DNA from: Salvelinus alpinus
Lineage: Eukaryota; Chordata; Actinopteri; Salmoniformes; Salmonidae
Direction of reading: 5' to 3'
Assembly: GCF_045679555.1 (NCBI RefSeq)
Contig: NC_092092.1
Span: forward strand, 14,005,190 to 14,069,189
DNA length: 64,000 nt
The notes beneath the pieces were generated by a model. It saw only the letters and a program-made list of their open reading frames with translations, had not been told where the DNA came from and made no database searches. Of this stretch, positions 47,560 to 58,197 are shown one piece after another (the stretch's first letter is position 1; every line of letters begins with the position of its first letter). The translations under genes and the position numbers were made by a program.

Positions 47560-47835
47560 TCTCAGGTAGACATCATCGTCAGGCTGCTGTGGTGAGGAGT
47601 CGCCTGAAATTAAAGGACCTCAGCGTTACTCTGGACCCTGAACTCTCTTTTGAAAAACATATCAAGAATATTTCAAAGGGCAGCTTTTTTACATCTTAGT
47701 AACATTGCAAAATTCAGAAACTTTTTTGTCCAAAACTTATGCAGAAAAGCTAATCCATGCTTTTGTCTCTTCTAGATTAGACTACTACAATGCTCTACTC
47801 TCTGTCTGGGGGTATCGTCCCCCGACCTCCCCCTG
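47560..47835 (+). pseudogene. LINE reverse transcriptase C-terminal remnant
   Basis: Degenerate plus-strand coding traces of an L2/Rex-like LINE: TLDPELSFEKHIKNIS, then after frame changes an AKFRNF-like piece and RLDYYNALLS (from agattagactactacaatgc). It has several frame breaks and is a dead fragment. Confidence 0.7.
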
Positions 47836-48002
47836 TCTCAGCCTCCAGATTCTATTTTAAAGATTCAAGTTTTAATGTCACATGCCCACAAAACACCACA
47901 ATGCAGAAGTCAATATCAATGTAATACTAGACAAAAACAAACAAGAAATAAGAATAATAAATATGAATAACACAATAAGTAAGTAAGCAAGCATACTGTA
48001 TA
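47836..48002. other. Unclassified interspersed repeat piece
   Basis: It includes aagttttaatgtcacatgcc and a run of AT-rich text ending in aagtaagtaagcaag. This looks like a fish repeat, but I cannot place it. Confidence 0.35.
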
Positions 48003-48300
48003 CAGGGCATTCAGGAATTATTCAGACCCATTTACTTTTTCCACATTTTGTTACTTTACAGCCTTATTCTAAAATGGATTAAATAAATACAAATTATCCC
48101 CAGCAATCTACACACAATACCCCATATTGACGAAGCAAACAATTGTTTATAGATTTTTTTCTAATTTCTTAGAAATAAAAAAACAGAAATACATTATTTA
48201 CATAAGTATTCAGACCTTATGCTATGAGACTCGAAATCCTGTTGGTCTATTGATCATCCTTGAGATGTTTCTACAACTTGATTGGAGTCCACCTGTAGTA
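48003..48300 (+). mobile_element. Tc1-like transposon left end, truncated
   Basis: It matches the left end of the elements at 5236 and 55788: attcagacccatttactttt, acagccttattctaaaatgg, ataagtattcagaccttatg and ttgattggagtccacctgta. No transposase coding part remains. Confidence 0.85.
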
Positions 48301-48450
48301 AAGGTGCCCTCTAGAGAACAAAACAAGTATTACATTACTACTGCCTTCTAGAGAACAAAACAAGTATTACATCAACTACTGCCCTCTAGAGAACAAAACA
48401 AGTATTACATCAACTACTGCCCTCTAGAGAACAAAACAAGTATTACATAC
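48300..48450. repeat. 37-38-bp repeat, four copies
   Basis: Four copies of ccctctagagaacaaaacaa plus gtattacatcaactact, directly abutting the broken Tc1 end. Confidence 0.93.
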
Positions 48451-49140
48451 ATGAAGGGCACTTTTTGGCATTTGCTGTATGATCGATGAGATACTCCATA
48501 TTGCAAATGTGCGGTCCCTTACTAGACGTCCGCGAATGTTTCTAAAAATTTGCGGACGGCGGCTGGCCGTGCACCGGGGCCAGATCTTCCGGGAAGTCAT
48601 CGAACGAAGTCTCTCGGACATTTGGTTTCCGTTTTATACATTTTTTCAAATTTTGGTCATTTTTCCGCTGTCCCGGTAAATTCCACCAGATGGCGAATGG
48701 AATCTTATTGCAAATGCACAAAACATCACCAATCACGACATGGCCATTCCTCCTAAACGGAAAAGACTTCGAAGACGAAACTTGGTGAGCATAGGTTTGG
48801 ACTAATGGGCTGTTAGCCCCGAAACAAGATGGCATCGAGGCCTCAAAGCTTTTTGAGTTAAGGCCATTTTTCTGGGATTAAAGGTCAAAAACGAAAATAG
48901 AGAGCAAATTTTGACCGCTTCAAGTCAAAGTACATGAACCTACGGTGTCAGGAAAAAAAGAACCAGCCATTTATCTATCGTAATTGAAGCGAAATCGTAC
49001 AATGTATAATTGGTGATGCTCAAAGAAATGCGCTTTTTTCCGAAAAAGTTACAGATCCAGTTGCAGCGTGTTCAGACAAATCTTTTTTAAGTGGGTTTCG
49101 GAGCTCTGCGAGATTTCTGAGATTTTCTGTGATTTTCTGA
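48450..49140. other. Unclassified GC-richer segment, possibly an unknown mobile element
   Basis: Its texture differs from the surrounding DNA, with many CpGs early on (gacgtccgcgaatgtttcta, tttgcggacggcggctggcc, gatcttccgggaagtcatcg). I recognise no open frame, tRNA-like box or transposase. Short inverted words (ccgcgaa / ttgcgga) flank a ~10-base loop near 48530-48557. The similarity of texture to text in other salmonid loci suggests a dispersed repeat; that is an impression, not a search result. Confidence 0.4.
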
Positions 49141-50372
49141 AATAACACACACTCATTCAACCCTCTGTAAATAAGACAGTTCTTAACATAAAGACTTAAA
49201 ACTCAAAATTCTGTAAGAGCCTACCCCAATGAGGATATGTGTTCACTTTCCTGTGTCAACCAGAAGTGCCTTAAATTAGGGTCATAGGGGCTGATTCGAA
49301 GTGTTAAAAAGGTCAGTAGTGTATTTGAGGTTTACAAAAAGGCTTCTAAAGTTTGTAATTTCCACCTAAAAATGTCAGACTTGATATGCCCTAACTAAAA
49401 TGTGAAATAATTTTAATTCACACAATAATTCACATTTCCTGTTGCTGCAGGATTATTTTCCCTGCTATGAGAAACTGGTCAAATTAAGATCCCGCATCTG
49501 TACAAAGTTGTCTATCTCTCCCTGTTGGATTTTGTACTGTTTTAAGTAGTGTTAAGTAGTGTGCAAAGTGCATGTGTGCCAAGTCCTTGTCTATTGATAT
49601 TTCCAAGTGGCAAAGACAGTGTGTGACCGACGTAGCTGCCTGTTTCCTGTATAGTGCACTACTTCTGAGGGTACTAGGGTGCCATTTCAGACACACTTAC
49701 GGCTTTTTAAAAAAATCAGTAGCTGTTACCACAGCTATCTTTTAGTTTGTGTCCGATTGGATCACTAAGGTTTGAAGGGATAGTGATGTTGGAATTACAT
49801 ACGTTGTTGTTCCTGATGATTTTCTGTTTTGATATTCTGTTGTGTTTTGTTCTATTTACTTTTTTGTTGCTGCAAATTGTAACTATTCATCAACCATTGG
49901 GGAAACTGCTTTAACAAATCACCAACATTAGAGTGATTGGGATGCAAGAGCCTGTGTGTGTGTGTGCGTGCACGTTTTACTATACATTACTTGTGAGAAC
50001 CAGAAGTCCTCACAAGAATATTAAACCACTTTTTTTTTGAGAAGTGAGGAAATTTTTCCAGTCCTCGCTTGTAAAAAGGCTATTTTAGGGTTAGAATTAG
50101 GGGTTAGGGTTTAGGAAGAAAACTAGCATGGATCATCCATCAGTCACTACTATTGAAGTCGTCAGTCTGGTTTTTAACCAACGCAGTATTGGAGTGCTGT
50201 TGAGTATGCAACTGTATCATTTAAGAAAATTGTTTGTAAATTTGCTATTGCTATTGTAAATATCATTGTGAATATTTTTGTATCATCTTAATAATTCTTT
50301 GTCCTTTTTAAAGTCCAACTGATCGGCAACACATCCTCCCAAACAAACCCAACATTGACAGAGTCTTCGTGA
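49141..50372. other. Intergenic DNA, little recognised
   Basis: Mostly unique AT-rich DNA. A half copy of the palindromic MITE is at about 49650-49695 (tagtgcactacttctgaggg, agggtgccatttcagac) and a short TG run at 49950-49975. No gene is seen. Confidence 0.4.
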
Positions 50373-50485
50373 CCAAATGACACCCTATTCCCTATATAGT
50401 GCACTATGTTTGACCAGGGCCCATAGGGCTCTTGTCAAAAGTAGTGCACTACAAAGGGAATACGGTGTCATTTGGGACGCCCCCT
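50373..50485. mobile_element. Palindromic salmonid MITE-like element, complete
   Basis: The arms caccctattccctatatagt and actacaaagggaatacggtg, with outer words ccaaatgaca / tcatttggga, form a long imperfect palindrome around cagggcccatagggctctt. Confidence 0.85.
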
Positions 50486-50619
50486 GTGACAGTGTCTTCT
50501 CTCTCCTCTCATAGGTGAACCAATCCAACCGTCTCATTGTCAGCTCTATACGCTGCAGATCTCTGTGGGTTGTGGTTCATCCACTTTAACTAACAGCAGC
50601 GCACCCAGTTAGAATCCAC

Positions 50620-51005
50620 TGTGTCCCAAATAGAACCCTTTTCCCTGTGTAGTGAATCTACTGTGTTCCTAGACAGGTCCTGTCCTTCTGTCATAGGCTT
50701 TGTCCCAAATAGAACCTTTTCCCCTGTGTAGTGAATCCACTGTGTCCCTAGACAGGTCCTGTCCTTCTGTCATAGGCTTTGTCCCAAATAGAACCTTTTC
50801 CCCTGTGTAGTGAATCCACTGTGTCCCTAGACAGGTCCTTCTGTCATAGGCTGTGTACCAAATAGAACCCTTTTCCCTGTGTAGTGAATCCACTGTGTAC
50901 CAAATGGAACCCTTTCCCCTGTGTAGTGAATCCACTGTGTTCCTAGACAGGTCCTTCTGTCATAGGCTGTGTACCAAATGGAACCTTTTTCCCTGTGTAG
51001 TGCAG
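50620..51005. repeat. Irregular tandem repeat of MITE-like words
   Basis: Five to six imperfect copies of tgtcccaaatagaacccttt, tccctgtgtagtgaatccac and tagacaggtcctgtccttct with variable deletions (unit about 60-110 bp). The words resemble one arm of the neighbouring palindromic element. Confidence 0.75.
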
Positions 51006-51021
51006 TACTTTAAAACATGTT

Positions 51022-51085
51022 TTATAAAATATTTAACTAGGCAAGTCCAGTTAAGAACAAATTCGTATTTACAATGACGGCCTAC
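51022..51085 (-). mobile_element. SINE 3' tail, reverse orientation
   Basis: The reverse complement reads as the usual salmonid SINE tail: ggccgtcattgtaaatacga, atttgttcttaactggactt, gcctagttaaata. Confidence 0.8.
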
Positions 51086-51189
51086 CAAAAGGCAAAAGAC
51101 TTTCTGCGGGGACGGGGATTCAAAATAAATAATAAATATAGAACAAAACATGACGACGAGACACCACAACACTACATAGAGACCTAAGA

Positions 51190-51600
51190 CAACAACATAG
51201 CATGGTAGCAACACAACATGGCAACACAACATGACAACAAGATGGTAGCAACACAACATGACAACAACATGGTAGCAACACAACATGACAACAACATGGT
51301 AGCAACACAACATGGCAACACAACATGACAACAACATGGTAGCAACACAACATGATAACAACATGGTAGCAACACAACATGACAACAACATGGTAGCAAC
51401 ACAACATGACAACAACATGGTAGCAACATAACATGGCAACACAACATGACAACAACATGGTAGCAACACAACATGATAACAACATGGTAGCAACACAACA
51501 TGACAACAACATGGTAGCAACACAACATGACAACAACTTGGTAGCAACACAACATGACAACAACTTGGTAGCAACACAACATGGCAGCAGCACCACATGG
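51190..51600. repeat. 27-bp / 15-bp compound repeat
   Basis: About fifteen copies of atggtagcaacacaacatga plus caacaac, sometimes joined by the shorter atggcaacacaacatgac. It sits inside the same retroelement context as the flanking tails. Confidence 0.93.
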
Positions 51601-51689
51601 TACAAACATTATTGGGCCCAGACAACAGCACAAAGGGCAAGAAGGTAGAGACAACAATACATCACGTGAAGCAGCCACAACTATCAGTA

Positions 51690-51800
51690 AGAGTGCCCAT
51701 GATTGAGTCTTTGAATGAAGAGATGTAGATAAAACTGTCCAGCTTGAGTGTTTTTTGCAGCTCGTTCCAGTCGCTAGCTTCTGACCAGGCTGTTTAGGTC
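51690..51800. mobile_element. Retroelement fragment
   Basis: The text gcccatgattgagtctttga, aaactgtccagcttgagtgt and tgcagctcgttccagtcgct is a familiar salmonid interspersed element. Only a fragment is left, and its orientation is not established. Confidence 0.5.
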
Positions 51801-52170
51801 TCTGGACAGAAGTCAGGCACTATGTAGGGTGCCATCTGGGATGTAAGTTCTCTCTGTCTCCCAAGGTCTTCGTCCCTGGTAACGGTCAAGATAGTCACTG
51901 CCATTTCTAGATAAAGATTCAATTAAAATGACATCTCAAGTCTGATAAAGCAATATTCAAATATTTTTTGGGGTGCACAAAAGGTTGTAGAGAAATTCAT
52001 ATAGATGTCGTCTATTCGAGAACTAACATAGTTTTTTGTTGTTGTAAGAACGGACAACGATGATTTAAAAAGCTGTAGCTATCTGCTCTCTTTCAATGTT
52101 ATTCTAGAACTACGTGCATATCATAATTGTTGCTAATTATTGTCAGTATACAAGTGGTATTTTAAAGATT
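51801..52170. other. Intergenic DNA, nothing recognised
   Basis: I see no gene or named repeat here. Confidence 0.4.
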
Positions 52171-52174
52171 TATT

Positions 52175-52412
52175 ACAGACAAGTGCAAAGCTGTCATCAA
52201 GGCAAAGGGTGGCTACTTTGAAGAATCAAAAATATATTTTGATTTAACACTTTTTTGGTTACTACATGATTCCATATGTGTTATTTCATAGTTTCAATGT
52301 CTTCACTATTTTTCTACAATAGTAGAATAGTACAAATAATAGTAGAATAGTACAAATAAAGAAAAAGCCTTGAATGAGTAGGTGTTCCCAAACCTTTGAC
52401 TGGTACTGTACA
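52175..52412. mobile_element. End of a second Tc1-like family
   Basis: The text runs aaagctgtcatcaaggcaaa, tggctactttgaagaatcaa, ttggttactacatgattcca and ends at the terminal repeat cctttgactggtactgtac. A short duplication (tagaatagtacaaataatag) is present. It is an old truncated copy with no transposase left. Confidence 0.8.
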
Positions 52413-53548
52413 TTGACCTCTTGTGTAACTTAGGGGGACTGGGACAGCTATGTTTGACCTACATGTTAATATCGAGCCTATGTGTACTAGTCTATCACCT
52501 GAGTATCTGAGGTGCTACAGATAAACAATATGAATAAAAATACCAGGGCGATGCTAGAGGGGAAAGGGTTAAAACCCAAACAGATTGTAGCAATCTATAG
52601 TTTGTATAAGTTTGTATATTATGCTCAAATAGAGAGAAGGAAATCAAAATGGTACAATCTAAGGTGATTCATTCATAGAAAAACATTGGCCTATTGTCTG
52701 TGTTTGTACATACAATGTACAATCAGTTCATATTCTAATAACTGGTCAGAACAATAAAATAACTAATTGTGATTTTTAGTCTTGTAGTTAGATGATGTGA
52801 CAAGCTAATATTTATCTAATAAATATGTATTGGGATGATACCTGTGTACCTTTGTTTTCTTGTCATTGGTTCTTTTTCTGGTTTGTAAATATGCCTCAAA
52901 TTGAGGCTCAGCCATACGATATACCATATAACTGAATAGTCAGAAGGACACGTTATGTTAATTTGATTTTAAAAAACAGTAATGTATTGTAAATTATTTG
53001 TAAAAAAATGTACAGTAACCACATTTCCATCCACAGTTTTTATGGAAAGTAAACTTGGGAGTCACATGATGATATGGTGAGTGGTCCTCCCACTACGACT
53101 CGGGAAACCATGAAGTTTATTAGTCCAAGGCCAGCAGATAGTGGGTGATATTGAGTCGTTTCCATCTTTACCGTCCAAACGGTAAGCCATTAAATCTAGT
53201 TATGGAGAAAATCGATGCCTTTGCAGCCTGAATGGAGAATGTTATAGGCACTAACGGGTCCACGATGGATATGAGTGTATTGCCGGCTGCATACAATGAC
53301 TTCGAACGGTAAGATGAAACCATCAATATCAGATGAATATCGCCATCTGCCGGCCTTTGGCCTAGCAGTTTATTAGGCTACAGATGAAATAAATGATGAT
53401 GAACTTCACAGGGTGGTGAAAGTGCACGGTGATGAGCTTGATGCTCCTTTCCGATAAATATTGAGTCTTATTCTGGTGACATGATGATCCATGCTTTAGT
53501 GCCGTTTGACCAAATGGTAAGGGTAGGCTACAACGCATCTGCCACACT
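52413..53548. other. Intergenic DNA, nothing recognised
   Basis: AT-rich unique sequence on both strands. Short open frames have no family resemblance. Confidence 0.4.
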
Positions 53549-53766
53549 GACCCTCAACACGGGGGTGAGTGCTCAGTCCCCTCCTGTACTCCCTGTTCAC
53601 CCACGACCGCGTGGCCGCGCACGACTCCAACACCATCATTAAGTTTGCCGACGACACGACGGTGGTAGGCCTGATCACGGACAACGATGAGACAGCCTAT
53701 AGGGAGGAGGTCAGAGATCTGGCAGTGTGGTGCCAGGACAACAACCTCTCCCTCAAAGTCAGCACC
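53549..53766 (+). pseudogene. Non-LTR reverse transcriptase fragment
   Basis: A short fragment with LSPLLYSLFTHD, then the catalytic IKFADDTTVVGLI motif (F-A-D-D) and REEVRDLAVWCQDNNLSLKV. It is a piece of a fish LINE palm domain of a different type from the L2-like copy at 34.5-38.9 kb. Both ends are lost; a Tc1-like end abuts it on the right. Confidence 0.88.
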
Positions 53767-53769
53767 GGT

Positions 53770-54045
53770 GTAATGATCATGCTGTTTAATCAGCTTCTAG
53801 ATAGGCCACACCTGTCAGGTGGATGGATTATATTATTTATTTTGTGGTACTTTTTAACCACAAAGGTCGAGAGCCATGCGTCTTCCCGAAACATGAGCCC
53901 TCCGTGCACACGATTTGAGAGAAATAAATATGTTGTGCATATGGAACATTTCTGGGATCTTTTATTTAATCTCATGAAACATGAGACCAGCACTTTACAT
54001 GTTGCAATTCTATTTCTGTTCAGTGATTATCCAAACCACATTGAC
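53770..54045 (+). mobile_element. Tc1-like end piece (third family)
   Basis: It shares gtaatgatcatgctgtttaa, ccacacctgtcaggtggatg, tttgagagaaataa and tggaacatttctgggatctt with 58405-58585. About 70 unrelated bases interrupt it near 53833-53905. It is classified by its resemblance to known salmonid transposon ends. Confidence 0.65.
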
Positions 54046-54169
54046 CTCTTTACTGCATCTATCTATGCATAGAAACACGTCATGGGATCTAACGCCTAGA
54101 TCACACCAACAGGGTGAAGCGCAAAACAGTACACAGCATCATCTGGATGTGTACAACAAAAGATGAATA

Positions 54170-54250
54170 TTCGCCTTATCAAATGTTATTGGTCACATAC
54201 ACATGGTTAGCAGATGTAATTGCGAGTGTAGCGAAATGCTTGTGCGTCGA
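54170..54250. repeat. Interspersed repeat piece near ppif
   Basis: The text ttattggtcacatacacatg, gcagatgtaattgcgagtgt and agcgaaatgcttgtg is repeated in diverged form at about 57966-58012. Confidence 0.6.
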
Positions 54251-54530
54251 GTTCCATTGGTGTCTCTCGAGCCGAACTGCGCATGTGCAGGCAGTCAAAT
54301 CAAAAGGCACTCCATCAATATAAAGTTGTTTTTGACGGAAATGAAAAACGTGTCAGTTTGTGACTTTCACGAGGTTGGAGTAATAACATGTTCAACTACT
54401 GAAGACATTTACTCGAATCGAGGTTGTGCCTTTAGAGTTCGAGAAAATTAACTAAAGGAATAATGTTTCACATCTCTCATTGCCTTCTCAAAGCCCGGCC
54501 TGATTTTCCCATTCTGTTTCTAAAGCGTTC

Positions 54531-54545
54531 CCGGAAGTCTCGCGA
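54531..54545 (+). promoter_or_regulatory. ETS site overlapping a TCTCGCGA element (ppif promoter)
   Basis: CCGGAAGT (54531-54538), an ETS-family consensus, shares its last T with TCTCGCGA (54538-54545), the palindromic element of TATA-less housekeeping promoters. The pair lies about 150 bases upstream of the ppif start codon. No TATA box is seen. Regulation by these factors is inference from motif and position. Confidence 0.65.
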
Positions 54546-54693
54546 TGTTGCGCCTCCGGGTTTAGAAACGGTTGATATTCTTCCGAGATCTTGGGAAGAA
54601 CTTCCTCCTTGCAGTCACAGCGGCATATGTAACCAGCTAACGTGGTATTTCACGCCATCTCAAGTCCATTTTATGTTTACACCCAGCCTTAAA

Positions 54694-54855
54694 ATGCTAC
54701 TTGCAGCTTTACCGAGTAGGGTCAAGCTCATTTCAGGACGTTCGTTGGCGTTTACCGCCGCTCGGTTGTATTCTGCTGGCCCTGCAGCCGCCAACCCGGT
54801 CGTCTACTTTGACATTGCTGCTGACAACCAGCCCGTCGGAAGAGTAACATTCGAG
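54694..54855 (+). CDS. ppif: ppif exon 1
   Basis: 54 codons ending TTCGAG/gtgagt in phase 0. The frame is also open upstream to 54463, but that part resembles no cyclophilin and holds the promoter motifs, so it is taken as 5' flank. Confidence 0.92.
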
Positions 54856-57232
54856 GTGAGTTCAGTTGTCTTGACTAAGAACTTAATCCGATGGTTTACG
54901 TAGCACGGCTATTAAATGTCCATCTGTTTTGGCCTCGGCCTTTGAAATAACGAGTAGGCATCGTATAATGCACCAGTTACAACTTGAAACCAACGTGAAG
55001 AACGCTCAGTTGGACCTAAGTTACAGCACAACTAATTAGCATGCCGGCCCTGTACAACTAGGCCTACTGTACAAACTAGCTAACTACTAGTATGATTTAA
55101 TCAGCAATTATTTGGTGTATATGCAGCCTGAAACGGATGCCTGCAAAATCGTGTAAATTATTCCTGATATCCACCAGATGCATCAAACTCTTTGTTTTCC
55201 GGCGGAAGTCATTCATTGTCAAATGGAGCAGTCTGTAACGCTACATGCGTTCAATATTTTCAACTCGAGTTGCTTTACAGTGTGGTAGTACAAAGGGAAG
55301 TACAAACTATAACTAACCAGCATTGAACTAGGGCAATGAAAAGCGAAGCATGTATGTCAAATACGGATAATGCGGGCTAGACATTAAGCAAAACAAAACG
55401 TATAATATGCATCTGGTGGACATCGGAATTTAAACCCCAGAACGTTTAACAAAATGACATTTAAACTTACTCAACCGGAATGTCTGCGATTTGGCCTTCA
55501 GTTGTTCGACATTTTAAACGAAGTAAAGCATTGTTTACCAGACTTTGTAGTCGGTATATGGTTCACTTGGGCACCATGAAGTTAGTTTCATATTGGATAT
55601 GTATAGCTATTGAACCAAGCATGACGCTGGGAAAATTGTGCACCGCATTATGGGACTCCCAGTCACGGCCGGATGTGATGCAGCCTGGCCGTGACAATTT
55701 AAAAAACGGACAATACCTTGTGTGTGAATTCAACAACAAAAAAATGATCTTCAATTATTGTACTTTTATTTTATATATATACACACACAGTGACTTCGGA
55801 AAGTATTCAGACCCCTCGACTTTCCACATGTTGATGTCTACATGAGGAAATTGTTTTATTTCATCAATCTACACACCATACCCCATAATGACAAAAACAT
55901 GTTTTTAGTCATTTTAGTAACTTTTCTTAAAACAGAAATACCTTATTTACATAAGTATTCAGACCCTTTGCTATGAGACTCTAAATGGAGTTCAGGTGCA
56001 TCCTGTTTCCATTGATCATCCTTGAGATGTTTCTACAATTTGATTGGAGTCCACCTGTGGTAAATTCAATTGATTGGACATGATTTGGAAAGGCACACAC
56101 CTGTCTATATAAAGTCCCACAGTTGACAGTGCATGTCAGAGCAAAAACCAAGCCATGAGGTTGAAGGAATTGTCAGTTGAGCGCCAAGACAGGATTATTT
56201 CGAGGCACAGATCTGGGGAAGGGTACAAAAACATTTAGGCAGCATTGAAGATCCCCAAGAACACAGTGGCCTCCATCATTCTTAAATGGAAGAAGTTTGG
56301 AACCACCAAGACTCTTCCTAGAGTTGGCCGCCCGGCAAACTGGGGACAAGGACCGTGGTCAGGGAGGTGACCAAGAACCTGATGGTCATTCTGACCAAGG
56401 TCTAGAGTTCCTCTGTGGAGATGAGGGAACCTTCCAGAAGGACAACCATCTCTGCAGCACTCCACCAATCAGGCCTTTATGGTGGAGTAGCCAGATGGAA
56501 GTCACTCCTCAATAAAATACACATGACAGCCCACTTGGAGTTTGTCAAAAGACACCTAAAGACCATGAGAAACACGATTCTCTGGTCTGATGAAACCAAT
56601 ATGTTGTTTGTGTCGCTTTGCTTCATCTTGGCCAGGTCGCAGTTGTAAATGAGAACTTGTTCTCAACTAGCTTACCTGGTTAAATAAAATAAAAAATTAA
56701 GATTGAACTCTTTGGCCTGAATGCCAAGATTCACATCTGGGGGAAACCTGACACTATCCATATTGTGAAGCTTGGTGGTGGCAGCATCATGCTGTGGGGA
56801 TGTTTTTCAGTGGCAGGGACTGGGAGACTAGTTAGGATCGAGGGAAAGAGGAACGGAGCAAAGTACAGAGAGATCCTTGATGAAACCTGCTTCAGACCTC
56901 AGACTGGGGCGAATGTTCCCCTTCCAACAGAACAACGAACCTAAGCAGAGACCTGAAAATAGCTGTGCAGCGACGCTCCCCATCCAACCTGACAGCGCTT
57001 GAGAGGATCTGCAGAGAAGAATGGGAGAAACTCCCCAAATACAGGTGTACCAAGCTTGTACCATCATACCCAAGAAGACTTGAGGCTGTAATCGCTGCCA
57101 AAGGTACTTCAACAAAGTACTGAGTAAAGGGTCTGAATACTTATGTAAATATAATATTTCTGTTTTTAATCTTTTTAAATATAAATTAGCAAACATCTCT
57201 AAACCAGTTTTTGCTTTGCCATTATGGGGTAT

Positions 57233-57263
<31 letters not shown>

Positions 57264-57911
57264 TTGGGCTCCTGAGTGGCGCAGCGGTTCGAATCCAGGC
57301 TGAATCCCATCCGGCCGTGATTGGGAGTCCCATAGGGCGACGCACAATTGGCCCAGCGTCGTCCGGAGTAGGCCGTCATTGTAAATAAGAATTTGTTCTT
57401 AACTGACTTGCCTCGTTAAATAAAATAAATGAGGGGGGGAGGGAAACAATTTCATACATTTTAGAATAAGGCTATAACGTAACAAAATGTGGAGGAAGTC
57501 AAGGGGTCTGAATACTTTCCGAAGGCACTGATTTGTTCTTCATCTTGATTCAGTCATTGTCATGGCATGCTTTACTAGCTATTACCGAGAGAACGGACTA
57601 TCCAACCATGTACCTACCGGCTCTCTAGAAAGTTTGGTAAACAATACTTTCCTGTGGCTATTTTGCCTAAAATTTCAAGCAGCAGAAGGATAACTGGTAG
57701 TTTTTTAAAATATATATTAGTATTCAACATTCTGGCTTGTAAAGAACATTTTACGTGATTTTTGCCGGCATTAGTTTCAGGCTTTATATACCAATTAGTG
57801 TATTACAGCCTGATATAATCAGAATAGCTAGCTGCATGCAACTGACTGCCTCATAACGTATGCTATTTTTTATTTTGCAGCTGAATGCAGATGTTGTGCC
57901 CAAAACAGCAG
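54694..57911 (+). CDS. ppif: Mitochondrial peptidyl-prolyl isomerase F (cyclophilin D), 5' part
   Basis: Exon 1 is 54694-54855 and exon 2 is 57881-57911; intron 1 is 3.0 kb and the remaining exons lie beyond the window. Exon 1 encodes a basic N-terminus without acidic residues for 39 positions (MLLAALPSRVKLISGRSLAF onward), typical of a matrix presequence, with a likely processing site near RLYS/AG at about residue 27. The cyclophilin fold then starts: NPVVYFDIAADNQPVGRVTF. Exon 2 reads LNADVVPKTA, the conserved second strand. Cyclophilin D is a matrix prolyl isomerase that promotes opening of the permeability transition pore and binds cyclosporin A. The start was chosen for its A at -3; an in-frame ATG at 54673 would add seven residues. 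Active-site residues lie in exons not seen. Confidence 0.93.
54856..55787. other. ppif intron 1, left part, with a possible MITE
   Basis: No exon is seen. A perfect 14-bp inverted repeat, tccaccagatgcat (55170-55183) and atgcatctggtgga (55407-55420), bounds about 220 bases. The similarity extends outward with mismatches (ttcctgatatccacc versus ggtggacatcggaa). This looks like a small non-autonomous inverted-repeat element of unknown family. Confidence 0.5.
56155..57110 (+). pseudogene. Tc1-like transposase, disrupted
   Basis: The frame starts MRLKELSVERQDRIISRHRS, then meets a stop codon after about 25 codons (TAG following GYKNI). The rest is traceable through helix-turn-helix, GRP linker and catalytic segments in shifting frames. 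The first catalytic aspartate is still encoded (tctgatgaaacc), but the retroposed insert splits the gene immediately after it. Further traces run to about 57110 (acccaagaagacttgaggct). The gene is inactive. Confidence 0.85.
56600..56701 (+). mobile_element. Retroposed tail fragment inside the transposase
   Basis: The inserted text contains gtttgtgtcgctttgcttca, caggtcgcagttgtaaatga, gaacttgttctcaactagct and tacctggttaaataaaataa. It is the same family as 37919-38087. It separates gatgaaaccaa from gattgaactctttggcctga, which are contiguous in the copy at 5236-6128. Confidence 0.85.
57266..57434 (+). mobile_element. tRNA-derived SINE inside the Tc1 element
   Basis: It starts gggctcctgagtggcgcagc and has a B box gcggttcgaatccaggct directly joined, so about 40 bases of the usual head are missing. 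It continues tgattgggagtcccataggg, ends with cttgcctcgttaaataaaat, and sits beside a short GT run. Compare 58198-58355, where the missing head part is present. Confidence 0.88.
57531..57880. other. ppif intron 1, right part, nothing recognised
   Basis: Unique AT-rich DNA leading into the pyrimidine tract and acceptor of exon 2. Confidence 0.5.
57881..57911 (+). CDS. ppif: ppif exon 2
   Basis: A 31-nt exon between ttttattttgcag and gtaggg. The 31-nt length and the LNADVVPKTA reading match the second exon of vertebrate cyclophilins A and D. Confidence 0.93.
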
Positions 57912-57949
57912 GTAGGGGGAGAACAACTACTATTCCAGATTCAATAGTG

Positions 57950-58025
57950 TTTAATCAAATCAAACTTTATTGGTCACGTACACCATTTATCGCAGGTGCG
58001 GTGAAATGCTTATTAGGTGGTGGGC
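57950..58025. repeat. Interspersed repeat piece
   Basis: aatcaaatcaaactttattg, gtcacgtacaccatttatcg and gcggtgaaatgctta are a diverged relative of 54170-54250, here just inside ppif intron 2. Confidence 0.6.
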
Positions 58026-58197
58026 CTTAGTAGGCCATCTGTTTTTACTTTTAGAGACGATCGATCTCTGTCGAGGGAGGAGCTGTTTTTTACATATTGT
58101 CAAAAAAGAATTCTGAACACATTTCCATTTGTTGCCAATGTCAATTATATATATTTTTTTAATAAATACTTTTATGTTCTCTAGCTGGACAGGCAAA

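Larger units (their letters stand above)
55788..57530 (+). mobile_element. Tc1-like transposon with both ends and nested insertions
   Basis: The left inverted repeat cagtgacttcggaaagtatt (55788) matches the right one (57511-57530, reverse complement cagtgccttcggaaagtatt). Inner copies of tattcagacccctt follow the usual layout. A complete member of this family would be about 1.6 kb; the excess comes from insertions at 56600-56701 and 57266-57434. It lies in ppif intron 1 in the same sense as the gene. Confidence 0.92.

Noticed and set aside
51120..51678. Cys/Val/His-rich frames (CCYHVVVMLCC)
   Set aside because: They are the 27-bp repeat read on the minus strand.
54463..54693. N-terminal extension of the ppif frame from 54463
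   Set aside because: The frame is open but lacks any cyclophilin similarity and contains the promoter motifs. Starting there would bury the mitochondrial presequence inside the protein.
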